Shown here piece after piece: positions 45,376 through 53,297 of a stretch of DNA of 64,000 nucleotides. Numbering within the stretch: the stretch's first letter is position 1; every line of letters starts with the position of its first letter. The DNA is from JAAZBA01 sp964461815 (lineage in GTDB: Bacteria; Bacillota; Clostridia; Oscillospirales; QAMX01): NCBI GenBank assembly GCA_964461815.1, contig CAYWVF010000014.1, positions 1 to 64,000 of the forward strand, written 5' to 3'. The notes under the pieces were generated by a model. It searched no databases. It worked only from the letters and a program-made list of their open reading frames with translations, and had not been told where the DNA came from. The position numbers and the translations under genes were made by a program.

Positions 45376-47397
45376 TCAGCGCATAGAGCGTCTGTTTTTG
45401 TAAAGTATGGCAAATATGAGTGCAACGAGCATTATCACAAAGCAGATCGCAATTTCTATGAGATTTGCGTAGCTGTGCTGCGTGGAAGCTGATGAACTGC
45501 GTGTTTTTTCAACGTTCGGACGTTCAAAACGCTCGTTTTGAGATGACATAGCTTCTTTATCCATCATGCTTGGTGCTTCTTCATCATCAAACTGCGGTTC
45601 TCCGTCACGCTCAAAGGGCTGTGATATCATGTTTCCGTAGCCATCGGGTGGCTGCATGTCCATTTCACCCATATTATCCGGAGGCTTCATGTCACCCCTT
45701 CCGCTTTCGGGAAAACCGTCCTGCGGCGGCATATTATTAAGGTCGAAAGCCTCCGGCATAGTAGGCATATCGGGAGGCTCGATACCTCCGCCGTTCTTCA
45801 TGTCGTGCATGTTTCCGCCCATTTGACTTCCGAGAACGGAAAGCTCGATGTCCGATGCATCGATGAGCTTAGAGCTGTCCGCTCTTTGTCCCTCAGTCGT
45901 AGACGGTATCGAGCCGTCCAGCTGACCTCTGATGCTTTCGGCACGCATGAGTATCAGCTCGTAGAATTGCTCTGCTGCCGTAAGATACTCATCGTAGGTG
46001 TAGAACGAGGTCGGATCGGATGCAATGCGTTTGTCGAGCTTTTTACGGAGGCTGAGATAGGTCTGCTCAAATTCACCGCCGTAGATATAGCCCTCAACGA
46101 GCTGCTCATAATACTCATGGTATTTTTCAAGATATTCATCGTTTTCAAGAAGCTTTGCGAATATGGGTCTGCTCTCAAGTGATACGCCTGAAACGGGTGT
46201 GTCTATCGGAAAATTAACTACATCGGAGGCATTTCCGCTCTGAAAACCACCAAATGCCAGGTTGTAATCCCACGGTATAAGTGACAGCTTGCCGCCTGAT
46301 TCACGAAGATAATAGTTGTGAGTCATATTGCCTGTAAGACTGTCGAGGTTGACGCTGAATGTGTGGACTGCGAGATATTTCAGCATAGCATCAACATCGA
46401 GATACTGTTCGATATCGTTGCCTTCGGAGATGTTTTTCAGCGCAGCTATGACTCTCTCCTTGTCACTGTCGGAGACGTCACCGAGCTTCGAGCTTTCCCA
46501 TATCGCAGAGTAGCTTTCGGGATCATCGTCGGAGTAGGCGAGATCTGAACCGTTGCCTCCCATACCTCCGAATGCACCACCCATTTTCATATTGCGCTTC
46601 CCCATATTTTCAATGGCATCATCTATAGCTTCGTCTGATCCGTCTGTATGATCGGGAGCATTACCATCGAATGGATCGAAGTCTTCGAATGACATATCGG
46701 GCTTTTGAAATTTTTCAAGCTCCTCCTGCGAAAGACCGTCAAAGACGTCCTTGAAATTCTGCCCTCCGTCGCCCATTTCCATGCTGTCGGGCTTGTAAAG
46801 CATACCGTAATCGGTGCCGTAGTTACGTTCAATGAAGGCTTCCTCCACTGCTTCGAGTGCAAGATAAGTGCCCCACCGCTCACCGTTTATGCTTATATCG
46901 GCGTAAGAACACAGTGAAGCTGATGCTCCGAGATATTTATACATATCATAGACAAAGTATTCCTTCATCATTGTCGCATCGGACATGTTGTTGTTCAGTA
47001 CGAGCTTGTCGAGCCCCCAGCAGCTTTGCGAGCTGTCGTAGTGGTCGAACTCTATCTTGAAGCTGTAGCGATCTGTAGTCACCATACTCAGACTCGTATT
47101 GCCCTTTGCACGTATTCCGACGTTTGAGAAGGTCGTACCGTTTATAACTACATCACAAACGTAGTACTCCTCGTCCAGTGCATTGTTAAGAAGCTCCTGC
47201 CACTGAGAATCATCCATTATTACGTCTACGGTTATGACATCACCGCCGAAGAGCTTCTTTTCATATGCTTTTTGTGATGCGGAAGAATAGCTTTCCAGAG
47301 GAAGCAGCCCGGAGGCATAGGTGAAAAGAAATGTGAGGACTACGGTGACGGAAACCAGTGTTATGATCGCTCTGTCGAAATTTATTTTTCTTGTCAT
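45376..47397 (-). CDS. CotH-family secretory kinase, membrane-anchored
   Basis: 673 residues. An N-terminal helix (about 10-30) acts as signal or anchor. The CotH kinase-like domain (about 50-500) has RAKGNTSLS, KLVLNNNMSD, ALEAVEEAFIERNYG and the likely metal-binding LIPWDYNLAFGGF (about 374-388). A low-complexity tail rich in Met, Pro, Asp and Gly (about 527-640, three PPD copies) and a C-terminal helix (about 643-665) before RRSMR follow. CotH in Bacillus phosphorylates spore-coat proteins. This form would be held on the cell surface. It lies 9 nt after the DUF4956 gene with a weak ribosome binding site. Confidence 0.9.
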   Translation of the reverse strand: MTRKINFDRAIITLVSVTVVLTFLFTYASGLLPLESYSSASQKAYEKKLFGGDVITVDVIMDDSQWQELLNNALDEEYYVCDVVINGTTFSNVGIRAKGNTSLSMVTTDRYSFKIEFDHYDSSQSCWGLDKLVLNNNMSDATMMKEYFVYDMYKYLGASASLCSYADISINGERWGTYLALEAVEEAFIERNYGTDYGMLYKPDSMEMGDGGQNFKDVFDGLSQEELEKFQKPDMSFEDFDPFDGNAPDHTDGSDEAIDDAIENMGKRNMKMGGAFGGMGGNGSDLAYSDDDPESYSAIWESSKLGDVSDSDKERVIAALKNISEGNDIEQYLDVDAMLKYLAVHTFSVNLDSLTGNMTHNYYLRESGGKLSLIPWDYNLAFGGFQSGNASDVVNFPIDTPVSGVSLESRPIFAKLLENDEYLEKYHEYYEQLVEGYIYGGEFEQTYLSLRKKLDKRIASDPTSFYTYDEYLTAAEQFYELILMRAESIRGQLDGSIPSTTEGQRADSSKLIDASDIELSVLGSQMGGNMHDMKNGGGIEPPDMPTMPEAFDLNNMPPQDGFPESGRGDMKPPDNMGEMDMQPPDGYGNMISQPFERDGEPQFDDEEAPSMMDKEAMSSQNERFERPNVEKTRSSSASTQHSYANLIEIAICFVIMLVALIFAILYKNRRSMR

Positions 47398-47406
47398 GGC
47401 AATGCT

Positions 47407-48078
47407 TTATGACATGTAATCGCCGTTGTAGCTGACGAGTACTGCGCTTGTTACACCGTCAAGTGCAGATAGCTTGTTTATAAATTCCGTAGACATTTCA
47501 CGAAGCCTTACCTCATATGTGATCTCGGAATTGCCGGCTGTAATGCTCTTGGATTTAACACTGAAACGCTTTGAACCGCCGCGGATGATCGATACGATAT
47601 TATCCTCTGCCTTAGGAGCGTCGAATTTTACTACGAGTATATAAGGACTGTCACCCGACTTTACCTTTGCAAACAGTGTGATAATGATGCCGACGATAAC
47701 AGCTCCGAATACTGCGAGCGGTACAAGTCCCGCACCGAGGATTATGCCCTCTGCGATCGACCAAAACAGGAACGCTATGTCAAGCGGCTCCTTGATCGCC
47801 GTTCTGAATCTGACGATGGACAATGCACCGACCATACCGAGGGAAAGAACTACGTTAGATGTTACGGCAAGTATTACAAGCGTTGTAATAAGCGTAAGTG
47901 CTGTGAGCGTGACTCCAAAGCTCTGGGAATACATAACACCGCTGAAGGTACGCTTATATATATAGTATATAAACAGTCCGATGACTAGCGCAAGCGCAAG
48001 TGCGATAACAGTGTCCAAAAGTGAAAATGATGTGACATTTTCCAGAAAGCTTGATTTAAAGATGTCGTTGAAGGTCAT
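47407..48078 (-). CDS. DUF4956 domain-containing membrane protein
   Basis: 223 residues: about four membrane helices (20-135) with VGALSIVRFRTAIKEPLD, the DUF4956 signature, and a C-terminal soluble domain (about 145-223) with an ACT-like beta-alpha pattern ending in VTSAVLVSYNGDY. The function is not established. It lies between the VTC-domain and CotH genes, an association I know from other Clostridia, so a joint role in moving or using phosphate polymers is likely but inferred. AAGGAG precedes ATG 48078. Confidence 0.9.
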   Translation of the reverse strand: MTFNDIFKSSFLENVTSFSLLDTVIALALALVIGLFIYYIYKRTFSGVMYSQSFGVTLTALTLITTLVILAVTSNVVLSLGMVGALSIVRFRTAIKEPLDIAFLFWSIAEGIILGAGLVPLAVFGAVIVGIIITLFAKVKSGDSPYILVVKFDAPKAEDNIVSIIRGGSKRFSVKSKSITAGNSEITYEVRLREMSTEFINKLSALDGVTSAVLVSYNGDYMS

Positions 48079-48109
48079 GTTGTTTTACTCCTTAATATTT
48101 ATTATATTC

Positions 48110-48793
48110 TTATTCGAACATACGGCATTCCGCGTATTTTGAAAACGCATTCGTTCGTCTGCCGGCACCGGCGGCACAGGCTATCACCTCCGGCAGAAAT
48201 TCATCGTATTTGATCTCAAGTATGATCTTATCCGAGGATGCTGCCGGCAACAGCTTCGAGGAGTCGAAAAGATCCGTAGAACGGATACCGGTACGAAGCT
48301 CCGAATCGAAGGTTATCCTTATATGCCCCGGCTCGTAGATATACGGCTCACGTGTATAAGCGACAAGTACCTTGGGCTTAAGCTGATCGTTACGCATTCT
48401 TATGTACAGCTCCAGCTTCAAGCTGTCGTCGGACTCGGAAAGAAACTCATAATCACCTCGTATGATCGACTCGCATTCGCTTCGTGTAAGAGGTGCGGAG
48501 CATTTCAGACAAAGCCCGTTGATCTTCGATTTCTTTTCAAGTGAGATAAATGAATCGTCGTCATTGTACATTCGTATACGGAATTTATCACGCTTGTTTA
48601 CTCCGTCTATCTTGTCTCGCAGTGCAGAATCGTTGATGTCATCAAAGTAAATACTCTTGATAAAGTATGTGCCACAGTCCGAGGTATGAGAATCAAGCTG
48701 CATGATCGGCTTGATCTGTGAGCGTATCGTAAGATAGTCGCTGTAGCTTATCATGTATTTAAACTCGTGACGGAACTTATTTGTTGTGTGCAT
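48110..48793 (-). CDS. VTC-domain polyphosphate polymerase-like protein
   Basis: 227 residues forming the VTC tunnel fold, which in yeast Vtc4 makes inorganic polyphosphate from ATP. Basic and acidic tunnel motifs are present: RHEFKYMIS at the start, IKSIYFDD, KFRIRMYN, LEKKSKINGL and EIKYDEFLP near the end. No membrane helix, so it would act on the inner side of the membrane, probably with DUF4956. AAGGGTG precedes ATG 48793. First gene of the three-gene minus-strand cluster. Polymerase activity is inferred from the family. Confidence 0.88.
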   Translation of the reverse strand: MHTTNKFRHEFKYMISYSDYLTIRSQIKPIMQLDSHTSDCGTYFIKSIYFDDINDSALRDKIDGVNKRDKFRIRMYNDDDSFISLEKKSKINGLCLKCSAPLTRSECESIIRGDYEFLSESDDSLKLELYIRMRNDQLKPKVLVAYTREPYIYEPGHIRITFDSELRTGIRSTDLFDSSKLLPAASSDKIILEIKYDEFLPEVIACAAGAGRRTNAFSKYAECRMFE

Positions 48794-48922
48794 TTGATAT
48801 GTTCACCCTTGCTGTTTGATAAATCGAGTATACATATTTATGCTGTATTTGAAATGGTCTTAAAATGAATTTTGTGTGATGAAGAACTGAAAAAATAAAA
48901 TAATAAAAATATCAAAAAATGC

Positions 48923-48951
48923 TTGCAAAATACGTTATGTTGTGATATTAT
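48923..48951 (+). promoter_or_regulatory. Probable sigma-A promoter of secG
   Basis: TTGCAA (48923-48928), 17-nt spacer, TATTAT (48946-48951), about 48 nt ahead of the secG start. Confidence 0.6.
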
Positions 48952-48998
48952 AATAAGTACTTGTGAATGTATATGTAAAAGAAGAGAGGAATTTTAAG

Positions 48999-49238
48999 AT
49001 GGATGTTATTAACACGATTCTGAGCGTTATTCAGGTAGTGCTTGCAATAGCTGTTATAGCTCTTGTTATATTGCAGCCAAATAAGCAGGAAGGTCTCAGC
49101 GGCGCTATTGGCGGCGGCTCCGATACATTCTTCGGCAAAAACCAGAGCAAAACGAGCGAAGCATTGCTTAACAAGCTGACAATAATCGGCGCTATAGCCT
49201 TCGGCGTAGTTTCTTTGCTTTTAAACATTATTAAATAA
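48999..49238 (+). CDS. secG: Preprotein translocase subunit SecG
   Basis: 79 residues with two helices (about 4-24 and 57-77) joined by a glycine-rich loop QEGLSGAIGGGSDTFFGKNQ, the SecG signature. It supports SecYEG-mediated protein export. ATG 48999 with GAGAGG upstream is chosen; the reading from 48963 adds a non-family leader. It stands between the VTC cluster and the S10 operon and has its own promoter and terminator. Confidence 0.93.
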   Translation: MDVINTILSVIQVVLAIAVIALVILQPNKQEGLSGAIGGGSDTFFGKNQSKTSEALLNKLTIIGAIAFGVVSLLLNIIK

Positions 49239-49281
49239 GCTTTTTTGCAAGCAACACGCATTCTATGAAAATGCGAAATAA

Positions 49282-49315
49282 AGCCATTTTGCATATTTTA
49301 TGATGCGAAATGGCT
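49282..49315 (+). terminator. Probable terminator of secG
   Basis: A 13-bp stem, 49282-49294 (AGCCATTT...) with 49303-49315 (...AAATGGCT) and one mismatch, followed by CGTTTGTTTGT. The T-tract is imperfect. Confidence 0.6.
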
Positions 49316-49362
49316 CGTTTGTTTGTAAAAGTGTATAAACTTTCAAAAAAGAGTGAAAACTC

Positions 49363-49391
49363 TTGACAAATAGGCGAAAATAGGTTATAAT
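49363..49391 (+). promoter_or_regulatory. Consensus sigma-A promoter of the S10 operon
   Basis: TTGACA (49363-49368), 17 nt, TATAAT (49386-49391). Both boxes are perfect. It drives the ribosomal operon and leaves a leader of about 380 nt. Confidence 0.9.
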
Positions 49392-49397
49392 ACATAA

Positions 49398-49778
49398 GGT
49401 TGCGATATGAAGATATGATCGCAATGTGCATATGGCGATGATGCCGGAGATTGCTGCCGGAAAAGGCAGGTAACTTTGGCGGAGTATGTCCGCACACCGT
49501 AAGAACGGTGAATATGTCGGGCGGCTGAGGATACTGTGTACGCGCGTTTGTGCAGTAGCTGTACTGCATGGCACTATGTGCCAAAAAAGGACAAACCAAC
49601 ACGAAGCAGTAAGGAGCCGGATAGTGTAAAGATAATGGCTTCCGAGGTAACTTGGGAGAATAGTATGTCTGAATGAAAAGATCCGGTTTTTTCATGCAAA
49701 GGTTTTAAACGCACGGTACGGTTGCAGGATTTCCTCGTCGTACGAACAAAAGTACGTACAAGAAAGGAAAGTTAGGAA
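49398..49778 (+). promoter_or_regulatory. Structured leader of the S10 operon with a repeated motif
   Basis: About 380 nt with no open frame I would accept. Hairpins seen: CTGCC/GGCAG (49454-49469), GCGGA/TCCGC (49479-49493), CACCGT/ACGGTG (49495-49510), TGCAGTA/TACTGCA (49551-49568), TGGCAC/GTGCCA (49569-49583) and CGTAC/GTACG (49739-49756) near the rpsJ ribosome binding site. GGTAACTT followed by GTATGTC occurs twice, at 49469-49490 and 49646-49669, each copy after a GCCGGA. CCGGAT (49617-49622) can pair with ATCCGG (49681-49686), which is followed by six T. Probably an r-protein-type autoregulatory leader; no known class is recognised. Confidence 0.65.
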
Positions 49779-50084
49779 ATGGAAAAAATGAGAATTCGCC
49801 TTAAGGCTTACGATCATCAGCTCATTGATCAGTCAGCCCAGAGAATAGTTGAGACGGCGAAGAAAACGGGATCCAAGGTATCCGGTCCGATACCGCTTCC
49901 CACACAGACAGAGATCGTAACGATCCTTCGTGCTGTTCATAAGTATAAGGACAGCCGTGAGCAGTTCGAAAGACGCACACACAAGAGACTCATCGATATT
50001 CAGAGCCCTGCACAGAAGACAGTTGAAGCTCTTATGAGCCTTGATCTGCCGGCAGGCGTTGAAATTGAAATAAAGATGGTGTAA
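49779..50084 (+). CDS. rpsJ: 30S ribosomal protein S10
   Basis: 101 residues, full length, starting MEKMRIRLKAYDHQLIDQSA with GPIPLPTQ and RTHKRLIDI as in all bacterial S10. It sits in the 30S head and also binds NusB in transcription antitermination. First gene of the S10 operon. AGGAA and AAGGAAAG lie before ATG 49779. Confidence 0.98.
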   Translation: MEKMRIRLKAYDHQLIDQSAQRIVETAKKTGSKVSGPIPLPTQTEIVTILRAVHKYKDSREQFERRTHKRLIDIQSPAQKTVEALMSLDLPAGVEIEIKMV

Positions 50085-50182
50085 CAAAGCCTCGAAACGG
50101 GACGGTAAATTTTAATCCGTTTTGAGTTCCGAGTGTCATGTTGGGGTGATGCTCCCCAACCAATAACCGAAGGAGGAAAAGT
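50085..50182 (+). promoter_or_regulatory. rpsJ-rplC spacer with two hairpins
   Basis: This 98-nt gap is longer than any other gap up to map in the operon. It can form AAACGG/CCGTTT (about 50094-50123) and a strong TTGGGG/CCCCAA hairpin (about 50143-50161), ahead of the AGGAGG of rplC. Possibly a translation-control or RNA-processing site; no known class is recognised. Confidence 0.45.
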
Positions 50183-50818
50183 ATGAAAAAAGCGATCATC
50201 GGAAGAAAAGTGGGTATGACCCAGATTTTCACCGAAGAGGGCAAGGTTATTCCGGTAACAGTAATCGAAGCCGGTCCTTGCACAGTAGTCCAGAAGAAGG
50301 AAACAGAAAAGGACGGATATGATTCCGTACAGCTCGGCTTTGAAGATATTGCCGAGAAGAAGCTGACAAAGGCTGAAGCAGGTCATTTTAAGAAGGCTGG
50401 CGTAGAGCTCAAGAAGGTCATTCGCGAATTCAGACTCGAAAATGCAAAAGAGATGAATGTCGGCGATATCATTAAGGCAGACACATTTGCTGAGGGCGAT
50501 ACAGTTGATGTAACAGGTATTTCCAAAGGTAAAGGTTACGCAGGCGTTGTTAAAAGATGGGGCCAGGGCGTACAGTGTCATACCCATGGTGTTGGACCTG
50601 TTCACAGAAGTGTAGGTTCTATGGGTGCTAACACTGACCCGTCAAGAGTTATGCCGGGCAAGAAGATGCCTGGTCACCTCGGCAGCGAGCAGGTTACAAT
50701 CCAGAACTTAAGCGTTGTTAAGGTTGACGCTGAACTGAATATGATCGCGGTTCGCGGAGCTATTCCGGGACCGAAGGGCGGTATCGTTGTTATCAAGAAT
50801 ACCGTCAAGAATAATTAG
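50183..50818 (+). CDS. rplC: 50S ribosomal protein L3
   Basis: 211 residues starting MKKAIIGRKVGMTQIF, with the loop GVGPVHRSVGSMGANTDPSR that reaches toward the peptidyl transferase centre. An early assembly protein of the 50S subunit. AAGGAGG lies 6 nt ahead of ATG 50183. Confidence 0.98.
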   Translation: MKKAIIGRKVGMTQIFTEEGKVIPVTVIEAGPCTVVQKKETEKDGYDSVQLGFEDIAEKKLTKAEAGHFKKAGVELKKVIREFRLENAKEMNVGDIIKADTFAEGDTVDVTGISKGKGYAGVVKRWGQGVQCHTHGVGPVHRSVGSMGANTDPSRVMPGKKMPGHLGSEQVTIQNLSVVKVDAELNMIAVRGAIPGPKGGIVVIKNTVKNN

Positions 50819-50852
50819 TGCCGAACACGCTTAAAAAGGAGGAAAAGTGAAA

Positions 50853-51479
50853 ATGCCAAAAGCATATGTGTATGATATGACCGGTGCTAAGGTTTCCGAA
50901 ATGGAGCTTCCTGAAAGCGTATTCGGAATCACACCGGACGCAGTTGCAGTACACGAGGCTGTTAAGAATCACCTCGCAAATTGCAGACAGGGCACACAGA
51001 GCGCTCTTACAAGAGCGGAAGTAAGCGGCGGCGGCAGAAAGCCGTGGAGACAGAAGGGAACAGGCCGTGCAAGACAGGGTTCAACAAGAGCTCCTCAGTG
51101 GACACACGGTGGTGTAGCATTTGCTCCGAAGCCCAGAACGTATACCTACAGACTTAACAAGAAATATAAGAGAACAGCTCTTCTCAGCGCACTTTCCGCT
51201 AAGGCAGCAGCCGGCGAGATCCTCGTGATCGACAACATCGAGTGTGCAGAGATCAAGACAAAGACGATTGCTAAGCTTCTCAAGGCTATCGATGCTGAGA
51301 ATAAGGCTTACATCGTAACTCCGGAGCTTAATCGCAACGTAGTACTCAGCGCAAGAAATATCCCCGGTGCCGTAACAACAATGGCTAACCAGCTCAGCGT
51401 TTACGACATCATCAACAGCGGCAAGCTCGTTATCGATCGCAATGCCGTTGCAAAAATCGAGGAGGTGTACGCTAAATGA
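50853..51479 (+). CDS. rplD: 50S ribosomal protein L4
   Basis: 208 residues with the extended loop KPWRQKGTGRARQGS that lines the exit tunnel. L4 is the autoregulator of the S10 operon in gamma-proteobacteria; whether it acts on the leader here is unknown. ATG 50853 lies 10 nt after AGGAGG; a GTG at 50847 is only 4 nt from it. The stop overlaps rplW (ATGA). Confidence 0.97.
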   Translation: MPKAYVYDMTGAKVSEMELPESVFGITPDAVAVHEAVKNHLANCRQGTQSALTRAEVSGGGRKPWRQKGTGRARQGSTRAPQWTHGGVAFAPKPRTYTYRLNKKYKRTALLSALSAKAAAGEILVIDNIECAEIKTKTIAKLLKAIDAENKAYIVTPELNRNVVLSARNIPGAVTTMANQLSVYDIINSGKLVIDRNAVAKIEEVYAK

Positions 51480-51769
51480 AATCAGTATATGATGTAATTG
51501 TACGCCCGATAGTAACAGAAGCTTCTATCGCAGGTGCAGCTGATAAGAAATACACCTTTGCAGTAGCAAAAGAAGCTAACAAGATAGAAATCCGCAAGGC
51601 GGTTGAAGAGATCTTCGGTGTAAAGGTTGAATCCGTTAACACAATGAATTATGACGGCAAAGAGAAGCGCATGGGTTACCATGTAGGCCGCAAGCCTTCC
51701 TGGAAAAAAGCTATCGTTACTCTGACCGAAGATTCGAAGGGCATAGAGTTCTTCGAGAGCATGATATAA
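51476..51769 (+). CDS. rplW: 50S ribosomal protein L23
   Basis: 97 residues with VIVRPIVTEAS and NKIEIRKAVEEIFGVKVESVNT. At the tunnel exit it docks trigger factor and SRP. It overlaps rplD by 4 nt. Full length. Confidence 0.98.
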   Translation: MKSVYDVIVRPIVTEASIAGAADKKYTFAVAKEANKIEIRKAVEEIFGVKVESVNTMNYDGKEKRMGYHVGRKPSWKKAIVTLTEDSKGIEFFESMI

Positions 51770-51782
51770 AGGAGTGAATAAA

Positions 51783-52616
51783 ATGCCGATAAAGACCTTT
51801 AAGCCCACGACTCCGTCAAGAAGACATATGACGGTGCTCGATTATTCTGGACTCGATAAGGTAAAGCCGGAAAAAAGTCTTCTTGACAAAAATAAGAAGT
51901 ACGCCGGTCGTAACAGCTATGGCAGAATCACCGTTCGTCACAAGGGCGGCGGAAACAGACAGAAGTACAGAATCATCGACTTCAAGAGAGATAAGACAGA
52001 CATGGCTGCTACAGTCATGACACTTGAATATGACCCGAACCGTTCAGCTAATATCGCACTTGTTCATTACGAAGACGGCGAGAAGAGATACATCATCGCT
52101 CCGTACGGACTTTCCAAGGGCGACGTTATCATGTCAAGCGAGAACGCTGACATCAAGCCGGGTAACACATTGCCGATAGGTAATATCCCGGTTGGTACGG
52201 TTATCCACAACGTAGAGCTTTATCCCGGTAAGGGCGCACAGCTCGTACGTAGTGCCGGCGGAGCTGCTCAGCTTATGGCTAAGGAAAACGGCTACGCACA
52301 GGTAAGACTTCCCTCCGGTGAAGTTAGACTTATAAGACTTGACTGTAAAGCAACAATAGGTCAGGTTGGCAACCTTGATTATGAAAATGTACAGATCGGT
52401 AAAGCAGGCCGTAAGCGTCATATGGGTATCAAGCCTACAGTACGCGGTTCAGTTATGAACCCGGTTGACCACCCGCACGGCGGCGGTGAGGGCAAGAGCC
52501 CTGTAGGCCGTCCGGGACCTGTTACACCGTGGGGCAAGCCGGCGCTCGGTTACAAGACACGTTCTAAGAAGAATAAGAGTGACAAGTTTATTGTCAAGCG
52601 CCGCGACCGCAAGTAA
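51783..52616 (+). CDS. rplB: 50S ribosomal protein L2
   Basis: 277 residues starting MPIKTFKPTTPSRR. The conserved C-terminal MNPVDHPHGGGEGKSP contains the His needed near the peptidyl transferase centre. ATG 51783 has AAAGGAG 8 nt upstream; the reading from GTG 51774 overlaps that site and is rejected. Confidence 0.98.
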   Translation: MPIKTFKPTTPSRRHMTVLDYSGLDKVKPEKSLLDKNKKYAGRNSYGRITVRHKGGGNRQKYRIIDFKRDKTDMAATVMTLEYDPNRSANIALVHYEDGEKRYIIAPYGLSKGDVIMSSENADIKPGNTLPIGNIPVGTVIHNVELYPGKGAQLVRSAGGAAQLMAKENGYAQVRLPSGEVRLIRLDCKATIGQVGNLDYENVQIGKAGRKRHMGIKPTVRGSVMNPVDHPHGGGEGKSPVGRPGPVTPWGKPALGYKTRSKKNKSDKFIVKRRDRK

Positions 52617-52632
52617 AGGGAGGACGTAAGTA

Positions 52633-52914
52633 ATGTCAAGAAGTATTAAGAAGGGGCCATTTGTAGCACCCGAGTTATACAAGAGAATCGCCCAGCTGAA
52701 TGCAAGCGGCGAGAAAAAAGTTCTCAAAACGTGGTCGAGAGCGTCAACCATATTCCCTGAGTTTATCGGTCATACAATCGCTGTTCATGATGGCAGAAAG
52801 CATGTTCCGGTATATGTAACAGAGGACATGGTAGGCCACAGACTCGGTGAATTCGCTCCCACCAGAACGTTCAAGGGTCATGCAGGAAGCAAGACCTCCA
52901 ACAACGGCAAGTAA
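52633..52914 (+). CDS. rpsS: 30S ribosomal protein S19
   Basis: 93 residues, starting MSRSIKKGPFV and containing TIFPEFIGHTIAVHDGRKHVPVYV. Located in the 30S head, where RimM (made at 30970 in this window) assists its assembly. Normal spacing from rplB. Confidence 0.98.
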   Translation: MSRSIKKGPFVAPELYKRIAQLNASGEKKVLKTWSRASTIFPEFIGHTIAVHDGRKHVPVYVTEDMVGHRLGEFAPTRTFKGHAGSKTSNNGK

Positions 52915-52928
52915 GGGAGGAAATAGTA

Positions 52929-53279
52929 ATGGAAGCTAGAGCATATTTGAGACATATCCGCATTTCCCCGCGTAAAGTTAAGATCGTTTGCGACCTTATT
53001 CGCGGAAAAGACGTGGCAACAGCCGCTTCTATCCTCATGCATACGCCGAAGGCAGCTAGCGAGCCTATGCTGAAGCTGCTTAAGAGTGCAATGGCTAATG
53101 CTGAGAACAATTTCGGTATGGATATCGAGTCACTCGTTGTAAGCGAAGTATTCGTTTGCCCGGGTCCGACACTTAAGAGAATCATGCCGAGAGGTAAGGG
53201 CAGCGCTAACAGACTGCTCAAGAGAACTTCACATGTTACACTGGCAGTCAGCGCTCCTGACGCTAGTGACAAAGAATAG
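52929..53279 (+). CDS. rplV: 50S ribosomal protein L22
   Basis: 116 residues with ISPRKVKIVCDLIRGK and the tunnel-lining hairpin GPTLKRIMPRGKGSANRLLK, where macrolide-resistance changes can occur. The hairpin looks ordinary. GGAGG precedes ATG 52929. Confidence 0.97.
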   Translation: MEARAYLRHIRISPRKVKIVCDLIRGKDVATAASILMHTPKAASEPMLKLLKSAMANAENNFGMDIESLVVSEVFVCPGPTLKRIMPRGKGSANRLLKRTSHVTLAVSAPDASDKE

Positions 53280-53297
53280 GCGAGGAGGTAAGACTAA

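Noticed and set aside
49231..49695. 154-codon minus-strand frame over the S10 leader
   Set aside because: It opposes a consensus promoter and structured leader, has no ribosome binding site and no recognisable protein features.
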